Source: an uncultured Chlamydiae bacterium (lineage in GTDB: Bacteria; Chlamydiota; Chlamydiia; Chlamydiales; CALBHK01). From it: a DNA stretch of 5,911 bases. Positions 1 to 4,642 of this stretch are shown here, piece by piece. A model generated the notes under the pieces. That model searched no databases. It was not told the DNA's origin and worked only from the letters and a program-made list of their open reading frames with translations. The stretch spans positions 1-5,911 of the forward strand of contig CALBHK010000284.1 in assembly GCA_937894565.1 (NCBI GenBank). The letters run 5' to 3'. The position numbers and the translations under genes were made by a program. Positions within the stretch are counted from its first letter, which is position 1. The number at the start of each line of letters is the position of its first letter.

Positions 1-1406
1 AGCTCTTTCAGTAAGGCGTTATAGCGCTGTTGATCATTCATACTGATACTGTTTAAGTTTTCATTACTTACTGAATCGTCCGCATAGTAATAATCATGAT
101 CATCTGGATTTTTACCTTCATTCTTAGCTTTTAGAATTTCCGTAGCCATTCGATACAAAGAATGAACAGCTACTCTTAATAATTTCTCACTATTTTTTTC
201 AAAAACGATCTGATTTTCTGTCATTTGATGTAAAACTTTTTCTGCAGTTTCCATTAATTCATCTCTTATTTCTTTAAGAGGTTTAATTTGCTCCGTTAAA
301 GAATCCCTTTCTTCTTGTAGAGATACAATTTGAGCGTTCAAAGAATTCTGCTTTTGTACATCTCCTTGCGCGCTTCGAGAATCTATTCGCTTTTGCCTAA
401 TTTTTTCATTGATTGATTTAATATCCTGCCCAACTTTACCTATTTTACTTTGCACTTGATCCAAGCGCTCCATAAGAGGCTTTTTCTCTAAATCTGACAT
501 ACCAAAAAGCTCTTTAACATTTTCTTTTGCATTATTAAAAAAGGATTTAAACCCCTTTTCAGGTTCTCGATTTAGAATATAATCGGCATTTTTAATTTCA
601 AAGCGTGCATTCATGATTTTTTCAGATAAAAGCTCTCTGACTTCTATACACTCTTGATCACTCACAATGTAGTTGTTCTTGTCATCTTGAGCAAGTAAAA
701 TAACCTCTTTGTCTCCATTAAGAAGTTTCCTTGCTTTAAATCCGGAACGTCTTTCCACCTGATCTGAGCCCACAATTCTAATTCCCACAGCATCTTGAAA
801 AATGGATTCTATATCATCCCCCAACTTTACAGAAAGGCAATAATCTGGCTGAGATGCTCCTTTAGAAGGATTATACACTTTAACAACTGTATGCTTACTA
901 AAAACCTGATTTTGTCCAAAATCAAATCTAAGAATCGTAGCCTTTGCCAACTCGTCCGCTTTAAAACCTGCCATACCTATTCCCTTCACTGGAAGCATTA
1001 ATGTCTCTGTATAAAGGTGAATGCAAAAATTAGCGCGATGCAAAGCTTTTTCCTGCTCAAGAGCTCCCCCACTTGGGTATTCTACACTTGTTTTCAACTT
1101 TTGCTCTAAAACGTGCCTTTTTCCGCCTATCGTCAGTTCCCAAGTCACTGTCCGCGCTAAATAAGCCTTATCTCCCTTCTCCTCTAAAATCCACTCCTCG
1201 CCAAAACTATGGTTTAATTCAACTAGGGTAAGATCTCCCTTCCCATAATACTTTTCAATCCAAGCTAAAATGTTTGATTCTTCCAAAGGTTCTTTTTTGG
1301 TAAGACTGGCAGTGCCAGAATTTGACTGGCTTGGAATATTGTTGTCATTAGTAATCGGGTTATTATTAAGAAATGAGCTATTACTATGTAAATTGAAATC
1401 TTCCAT
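1..1406 (-). CDS. Unrecognised coiled-coil protein, 3' end cut by window edge
   Basis: The minus strand is open without a stop from an ATG at 1406-1404 to the left edge, giving 468 full codons plus a partial Leu codon; the C-terminus is missing. The start is well fixed: an in-frame TAA lies at 1424-1422 and no other ATG, GTG or TTG lies between. The ribosome site is poor (GGTG only). I do not recognise the family. Residues 1-45 are rich in Asn and Ser and look disordered. Residues about 46-290 read as a mixed alpha/beta globular part with charged turns. Residues about 303-395 are a strongly charged, heptad-like coiled coil (Glu, Lys, Gln, Leu, Ile). Residues about 396-430 look helical, followed by an Asp/Tyr-rich stretch. 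I see no signal peptide or membrane segment, so it is probably soluble. A polar, flexible N-terminus would suit a type III secreted effector of a chlamydia, but that is inference only. It lies 51 bp downstream of lysC on the same strand. Confidence 0.82.
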   Translation of the reverse strand, partial: MEDFNLHSNSSFLNNNPITNDNNIPSQSNSGTASLTKKEPLEESNILAWIEKYYGKGDLTLVELNHSFGEEWILEEKGDKAYLARTVTWELTIGGKRHVLEQKLKTSVEYPSGGALEQEKALHRANFCIHLYTETLMLPVKGIGMAGFKADELAKATILRFDFGQNQVFSKHTVVKVYNPSKGASQPDYCLSVKLGDDIESIFQDAVGIRIVGSDQVERRSGFKARKLLNGDKEVILLAQDDKNNYIVSDQECIEVRELLSEKIMNARFEIKNADYILNREPEKGFKSFFNNAKENVKELFGMSDLEKKPLMERLDQVQSKIGKVGQDIKSINEKIRQKRIDSRSAQGDVQKQNSLNAQIVSLQEERDSLTEQIKPLKEIRDELMETAEKVLHQMTENQIVFEKNSEKLLRVAVHSLYRMATEILKAKNEGKNPDDHDYYYADDSVSNENLNSISMNDQQRYNALLKE

Positions 1407-1439
1407 ATAACACCAAATTAGTTAGTTTATCTATAACAG

Positions 1440-1445
1440 ATTATA
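1440..1445 (-). promoter_or_regulatory. Possible -10 box for the coiled-coil gene
   Basis: The minus strand reads TATAAT here, a perfect -10 hexamer, placing a start of transcription near 1433 and a leader of about 27 bases before the ATG at 1406. The -35 position, 17 bp upstream (1463-1468), reads TGGTTA, which matches the consensus at only three of six bases and lies inside the end of lysC. The whole gap is very A/T-rich, so a chance TATAAT is quite possible. The alternative is read-through from lysC. Confidence 0.35.
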
Positions 1446-1449
1446 ATTA

Positions 1450-1463
1450 AAATAATATTATTT
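1450..1463. repeat. 14-bp A/T palindrome over the lysC stop codon
   Basis: AAATAATATTATTT is a perfect palindrome that includes the lysC stop codon (1458-1460). It has no G or C and no loop, so it is not a terminator hairpin. It sits just upstream of the possible -10 box of the coiled-coil gene, where an operator could lie, but in such A/T-rich DNA it may be chance. Confidence 0.4.
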
Positions 1464-2189
1464 AACCATAGTCCCATTTGTTTGCTCAATAAATGAACAA
1501 ACGTACAGGGGAAGTTGATGACTTTTTGCTAGTTCTATACAACGGGAATGCAAAACACATGCCCCTTCATTGACAATTTGTAAAGCATGGTCATAATCCA
1601 AAGAACCAAACGATTTAGCATCGGCAAAAGATTTAGGATCACGCTCAAAAATACCCGAAACATCCTTGTAAAACTCCACTACTTCGGCACCTATTGCAAC
1701 CCCTATTGCAACAGCGCTGGTATCTGATCCCCCTCTGCCTAAAGTGGTGATCTCTCCATTTTTACTCACCCCCTGAAACCCCGCTACAATCACAACTAAA
1801 CCCTCTTCAAACGCCTTTTCAAGTCGATGAGGACGCACTTCAAGAATTTCGGCATTAGTGTGGCAATCTGTTGTGATAATTCCAGACTGGCTACCTGTAA
1901 AACTTTTAGCAGCAATAGAGTGTTTAGCAAGGGCCATCGCTAAAAGGGAGATGCTAATTCTCTCTCCTACTGTGACTAACATATCATATTCGCGTTGAGG
2001 AGGATGAGGATTAACCTCTAGAGCCAGAGCAATCAAGTCGTCTGTTGTATTGGCCATAGCGCTGACAACAATGGCAATACGCTCGTAATGTTTTCTTTTC
2101 TGGGCGATAATGGCGCACACTCGGTCAAAGTGGGCAGGTGTGGCCACTGCTGCCCCGCCAAATTTCATGACAATCGTTCTTCCCCCCAC
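1458..2189 (-). CDS. lysC: Aspartate kinase, catalytic domain only (no ACT domains)
   Basis: Aspartokinase phosphorylates aspartate to 4-phosphoaspartate, the first step toward diaminopimelate, lysine, threonine and methionine, in the cytosol. The 243 residues cover one whole amino acid kinase domain: KFGG at 9-12 (nucleotide loop), VVSAMANTTDDL around 41-52, VGERIS at 74-79, GSQSGIITTD at 99-108, VAGFQG at 135-140, TLGRGGSDTSA at 149-159, YKDVSGIFERDPK at 174-186, and a closing LHSRCIEL-to-NGT segment. Motif spacing resembles the Bacillus-type enzyme more than E. coli LysC. Two oddities stand out. The usual Thr-Ser after KFGG is Ala-Ala (13-14). The protein also stops where the two regulatory ACT domains (about 160 residues) should begin, with no ACT-like coding in the 51 bp before the next gene. 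The start is probably GTG at 2189, with GGAAG six bases upstream, because it supplies the first beta strand; ATG at 2168 is the alternative. Kinase family is near certain; aspartate as substrate is likely. Confidence 0.9.
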   Translation of the reverse strand: MGGRTIVMKFGGAAVATPAHFDRVCAIIAQKRKHYERIAIVVSAMANTTDDLIALALEVNPHPPQREYDMLVTVGERISISLLAMALAKHSIAAKSFTGSQSGIITTDCHTNAEILEVRPHRLEKAFEEGLVVIVAGFQGVSKNGEITTLGRGGSDTSAVAIGVAIGAEVVEFYKDVSGIFERDPKSFADAKSFGSLDYDHALQIVNEGACVLHSRCIELAKSHQLPLYVCSFIEQTNGTMVK

Positions 2190-2195
2190 AAGATT

Positions 2196-2200
2196 CTTCC
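2196..2200 (-). promoter_or_regulatory. Ribosome binding site favouring the lysC GTG start
   Basis: GGAAG on the minus strand lies six bases before the GTG at 2189. A second GGAAG (2179-2183) lies ten bases before the ATG at 2168, so the ribosome site alone does not settle the start. The extra seven residues from the GTG complete the RTIV-MKFGG strand usual in this family, which tips the choice. The site overlaps the -35 box of queD on the other strand. Confidence 0.5.
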
Positions 2201-2225
2201 CATTTTTTACTTCTCATGTTACAAT
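2197..2225 (+). promoter_or_regulatory. queD promoter with extended -10
   Basis: TTCCCA (2197-2202, four of six to TTGACA) is followed after 17 bp by TACAAT (2220-2225, five of six), preceded by TG at 2217-2218 to give the extended form TGtTACAAT. Transcription would start near 2232, leaving a leader of about 25 bases before the queD ATG. This suits the main chlamydial sigma-66, which is sigma-70 like. Confidence 0.62.
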
Positions 2226-2256
2226 AGACGAATTGATAAAGTATAGGAAAATCCAA

Positions 2257-2622
2257 ATGTATCTCGTCGAGAAATCTTTTCGTTTTGAAGCCGGACATCA
2301 GCTGATGCACCACGATGGAGAGTGCGGCACTCCCCATGGCCATTCATACGTATTGACTGTAAAAATCGCCTCGGAAAAAGTAATTTTAGAGGGTCCTAAA
2401 AGAGAGATGGTCATCGACTTTAAAGATATCGCCTCTATTGTGAAACCCATGGTGGACACCTATTTAGATCACTGCTGGCTAAATACCACTTTAAATACAG
2501 ACTCCCCTTCTGTAGAATTTATCGCAAAGTGGATCTTTGACTATTTAAAACCCAAGCTTCCCGAACTTAGCGCTATCACCGTTCAAGAAACAGCCACTTC
2601 ATCTGTAACTTACACAAGATAA
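2257..2622 (+). CDS. queD: 6-carboxy-5,6,7,8-tetrahydropterin synthase
   Basis: QueD converts 7,8-dihydroneopterin triphosphate to 6-carboxytetrahydropterin, an early step toward preQ0 and the queuosine base of tRNA. The 121-residue product has the usual length for the family. The zinc ligands are His14 (FEAGH), His27 and His29 (HGH). Cys23 in the Cys-X3-HGH motif is the catalytic cysteine. Asp71-His72 (LDHCWLN) and Glu111 (VQETATS) match the other active-site and pterin-binding positions of E. coli QueD. The Cys-X3-HGH form favours the queuosine enzyme over the Glu-type folate variant or the animal pyruvoyl-type synthase. The start is the ATG at 2257, with AGGAAA six bases upstream; the frame stays open upstream to 2110, but that part overlaps lysC on the other strand and has no family counterpart. 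No other queuosine gene is in the window. The gene is divergent from lysC and appears to be transcribed alone. Confidence 0.93.
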   Translation: MYLVEKSFRFEAGHQLMHHDGECGTPHGHSYVLTVKIASEKVILEGPKREMVIDFKDIASIVKPMVDTYLDHCWLNTTLNTDSPSVEFIAKWIFDYLKPKLPELSAITVQETATSSVTYTR

Positions 2623-2670
2623 TTTTTTTTCTTTTCACAGCTTGCCATTTAAATTATTCGCTGCTAAACT
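2623..2670 (+). promoter_or_regulatory. rpsA promoter with upstream T-tract
   Basis: TTGCCA (2642-2647, five of six to TTGACA) is followed after 17 bp by TAAACT (2665-2670, four of six), with TG at 2662-2663 giving an extended -10. Transcription would start near 2677, about 31 bases before the rpsA ATG. A run of eight T (2623-2630) and a further T-rich stretch lie where an UP element would sit, about 40-55 bases before the start. This looks like a strong sigma-70 type promoter, as expected for a ribosomal protein. Confidence 0.68.
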
Positions 2671-2692
2671 CCTCCCATGAGCTGTAACAATA

Positions 2693-2698
2693 AAGGAG
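2693..2698 (+). promoter_or_regulatory. Strong ribosome binding site of rpsA
   Basis: AAGGAG lies nine bases before the ATG at 2708. It is the best Shine-Dalgarno match in the window. This is notable because rpsA in E. coli has a weak Shine-Dalgarno sequence and is autoregulated by S1 through leader structure. Confidence 0.85.
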
Positions 2699-2707
2699 AA
2701 ACCCTAA

Positions 2708-4441
2708 ATGGCAAATCAACAAAAAAAATCAGGTGTAAAACCCACCCTAAAAGAAGAAACTCTTTCTGTAAATCTAACTTGGAACCCAGAAAAAATTGTC
2801 GATGACTCCACATTTGACGCCCATGAAGCAGAAGAATTTCGCAACCTAATAAATGGAAAATCCTCCGACACCTTACTTGAAACTGCAAATCTCTACCAAG
2901 GCAAAATCCTACCTGGTAGCATTGTTGAAATCACCAAAGACCATGTGGTTGTAGATGTAGGACTAAAATCTGAGGGCCTAGTGCCTATTAGCGAATTTTC
3001 TAACCCGGAAGAAATTGTTTTGGGCAACGCGATTGAAGTGCTTTTGGATAATTTAGAAGATAACTATGGACAAATTGTTCTTTCAAAAGAAAAAGCAGAA
3101 AAATTGCGCCAGTGGGAACACATTTGCGAGCATTGCGAAGAGGGCTCTATCGTCACAGGACGCGTGCTACGCAAAGTCAAGGGCGGCTTAATGGTCGATA
3201 TCGGAATGGAAGCCTTTTTACCTGGTTCACAAATTGATAACAAACGCATTAAGAACCTGGATGAATATATTGGCAACACATACGAATTCAAAATTTTAAA
3301 AATCAATATCGACAGAAAAAATGTTGTTGTTTCCAGAAGAGAATTATTGGAAGCAGAACGCATCTCTAAACGTGCAGAGCTTTTAGATAGCATTGAACCT
3401 GGCGACATCCGTCAAGGCGTTGTGAAAAACATCACTGACTTCGGTGTATTCTTGGATTTAGATGGCATTGATGGCCTATTGCACATCACTGATATGACAT
3501 GGAAACGTATCAAGCACCCATCTGAAATGGTCAAGCTCAATGATGTCTTAGAAGTCATGATCCTCTCTATTGATAAAGACAAAGGACGTGTGGCTCTTGG
3601 ACTTAAACAGAAAGAGTCTAATCCTTGGGAAGAAATTGAAAGCCGCTATGCTCCGGGCACACGCGTTAAAGGCACGATTGTCAACCTCCTCCCCTACGGT
3701 GCTTTCATTGAAATCGAGCCAGGCATTGAAGGTCTGATCCACATTAGTGAAATGTCATGGGTGAAGAATGTAACAGATCCTAGCGAAATCGTGAAAAAAG
3801 GAGATGAAGTCTCTGCCATCGTTTTGGCGATCCAAAAAGAAGAGGGACGCATTTCTTTAGGAATGAAGCAAATTGAACGCAATCCTTGGGACGATGTGGA
3901 AGAAAAGTACCCTATTGGAACAGTTGTGGATGTAGAAATCAAATCTCTTACCAATTTCGGAGCTTTTGTAGAATTAGAACCAGGCATTGAGGGTTTAATT
4001 CATATTTCTGATCTTAGCTGGACAAAGAAAGTCTCCCATCCTTCAGAGATCCTTAAAAAAGGAGACAGGGTCAAGACTGTGGTCCTTTCTATAGACAAGG
4101 AAAACACAAAAATTGCCCTTGGGATGAAGCAGTTAGAACGTAATCCTTGGGAAGAGATTGATAAAGTCATGCCTGTTGGCAAACAAGTACACGGCGTCAT
4201 CTCTAAAATCACCGCTTTCGGAGCTTATGTAGATCTGGAACAAGGCATTAAAGGACTCATTCACATCACTGAACTATCCGATAAAGATCTTGTTAAAGTA
4301 GATGATTTATTTAATGTGGGCGATAGTGTCACAGCGTATGTATTGAAGATCGATCCTGAGCAAAAAACGATTTATCTTTCTCTAAAAAAAGATAGCGAGC
4401 GCGGTAAATCTCACTCAAATGATGATATTTTACTAGGATAA
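2708..4441 (+). CDS. rpsA: 30S ribosomal protein S1, six S1 repeats
   Basis: S1 binds mRNA on the 30S subunit and helps unfold and place it for initiation. The 577-residue product has a polar N-terminal tail (1-60) and six OB-fold S1 repeats, at about 63-131, 146-214, 231-301, 316-386, 403-473 and 490-560. Repeats 3-6 show the classic pattern: G-V/I-V with F/YGAF or FGVF, GIxGLxHIxxMSW, then a basic surface loop. Repeats 1 and 2 are divergent, as is normal because they contact the ribosome (S2) rather than RNA. An NPW(E/D)(E/D) linker recurs after repeats 3, 4 and 5 and is repeated nearly exactly at DNA level (aatccttggga near 3620, 3882 and 4141). Repeats 2-5 closely resemble chlamydial S1 as I remember it; the first 60 residues do not. 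The short basic end after repeat 6 (DSERGKSHSNDD) is unremarkable. The gene has its own promoter, a strong ribosome site and its own terminator. Confidence 0.97.
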   Translation: MANQQKKSGVKPTLKEETLSVNLTWNPEKIVDDSTFDAHEAEEFRNLINGKSSDTLLETANLYQGKILPGSIVEITKDHVVVDVGLKSEGLVPISEFSNPEEIVLGNAIEVLLDNLEDNYGQIVLSKEKAEKLRQWEHICEHCEEGSIVTGRVLRKVKGGLMVDIGMEAFLPGSQIDNKRIKNLDEYIGNTYEFKILKINIDRKNVVVSRRELLEAERISKRAELLDSIEPGDIRQGVVKNITDFGVFLDLDGIDGLLHITDMTWKRIKHPSEMVKLNDVLEVMILSIDKDKGRVALGLKQKESNPWEEIESRYAPGTRVKGTIVNLLPYGAFIEIEPGIEGLIHISEMSWVKNVTDPSEIVKKGDEVSAIVLAIQKEEGRISLGMKQIERNPWDDVEEKYPIGTVVDVEIKSLTNFGAFVELEPGIEGLIHISDLSWTKKVSHPSEILKKGDRVKTVVLSIDKENTKIALGMKQLERNPWEEIDKVMPVGKQVHGVISKITAFGAYVDLEQGIKGLIHITELSDKDLVKVDDLFNVGDSVTAYVLKIDPEQKTIYLSLKKDSERGKSHSNDDILLG

Positions 4442-4450
4442 CAACAGGAA

Positions 4451-4478
4451 GAGCCCATACAAAATATGGGCTCCTTTT
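4451..4478 (+). terminator. Rho-independent terminator after rpsA
   Basis: A perfect 9-bp stem (GAGCCCATA at 4451-4459 with TATGGGCTC at 4465-4473) closes a CAAAA loop and is followed by CTTTT. It starts ten bases after the rpsA stop codon. The T run is short, so some read-through into nusA is possible. Confidence 0.87.
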
Positions 4479-4503
4479 ACAGATAAGAGACGCCCTATAT
4501 AAT
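4476..4503 (+). promoter_or_regulatory. nusA promoter, near consensus
   Basis: TTTACA (4476-4481, five of six to TTGACA) and a perfect TATAAT (4498-4503) are separated by 16 bp. Transcription would start near 4510, leaving a leader of about 133 bases before nusA. The -35 box overlaps the T run of the rpsA terminator, so one gene's end and the next one's start share bases. A second TATAAT at 4517-4522, within the tandem repeat, has no acceptable -35. Confidence 0.65.
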
Positions 4504-4530
4504 GGGTATAAATGGGTATAATGGGTTTAA
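4501..4530 (+). repeat. Short tandem repeat AATGGGTATA, three units
   Basis: Two exact 10-bp units, AATGGGTATA (4501-4510 and 4511-4520), are followed by a shorter, changed third unit, ATGGGTTTAA (4521-4530). The units overlap the -10 box and the predicted start of nusA transcription, and each unit junction recreates a TATAAA or TATAAT. Slippage in copy number would change leader length and the number of -10-like hexamers. Confidence 0.85.
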
Positions 4531-4531
4531 T

Positions 4532-4621
4532 GAACTTATTCTCACTCACCTTAATTGAATGAGATTAGTGATTTTTATAAGAGAACTGTTTCCAAAAATC
4601 ACAATAAAATGAGATAAGTTC
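4532..4621 (+). promoter_or_regulatory. Structured nusA leader with nested and competing stems
   Basis: An outer inverted repeat pairs GAACTTAT-t-CTCA (4532-4544, one bulged T) with TGAGATAAGTTC (4610-4621). Inside it is a perfect 9-bp inverted repeat, GTGATTTTT (4568-4576) with AAAAATCAC (4594-4602), with a 17-base loop. A third possible stem, CTCACTCA (4541-4548) with TGAATGAG (4556-4563, one mismatch, 7-base loop), reuses CTCA 4541-4544 and so cannot form together with the full outer stem. The outer arm ends 21 bases before the nusA ATG. The pairing is seen in the sequence; a role in controlling nusA is inference. It matches no riboswitch class I know. Confidence 0.5.
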
Positions 4622-4642
4622 CTTACAAAAAAGGCAAATTTA

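Noticed and set aside
795..1001. 68-codon plus-strand open frame
   Set aside because: It lies antisense within the continuous 469-codon minus-strand gene, has no clear ribosome site, and its product (Arg, Lys, Cys and His rich) looks like a frame shadow.
2240..2245. TATACT on the minus strand as the lysC -10 box
   Set aside because: There is no recognisable -35 at 16-18 bp and no extended TG, so it is too weak to list as a feature.
2110..2256. An upstream extension of the queD reading frame by 49 codons
   Set aside because: It overlaps the lysC start region on the other strand, lacks family similarity, and the ATG at 2257 has a good ribosome site and gives the normal 121-residue length.
2623..2635. 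T-rich run after queD as a rho-independent terminator
   Set aside because: No convincing G/C stem precedes it; only a weak ACAG...CTGT pairing is present. It fits better as an upstream element of the rpsA promoter, though some role in ending queD transcripts cannot be excluded.
3064..4212. Several minus-strand open frames of 64-114 codons opposite rpsA
   Set aside because: They recur because the S1 repeats repeat the same codons; their products are Ser/Pro-rich with no domain sense.
4501..4621. Repeats between rpsA and nusA as a CRISPR array or transposon ends
   Set aside because: The units are 10 bp with no spacers, and the inverted repeats flank only about 65 bp with no transposase or target-site duplication.
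4442..4642. A tRNA or small protein gene in the rpsA-nusA gap
   Set aside because: No cloverleaf with a TTC-type arm or CCA end was seen, and no open frame with a ribosome site fits.
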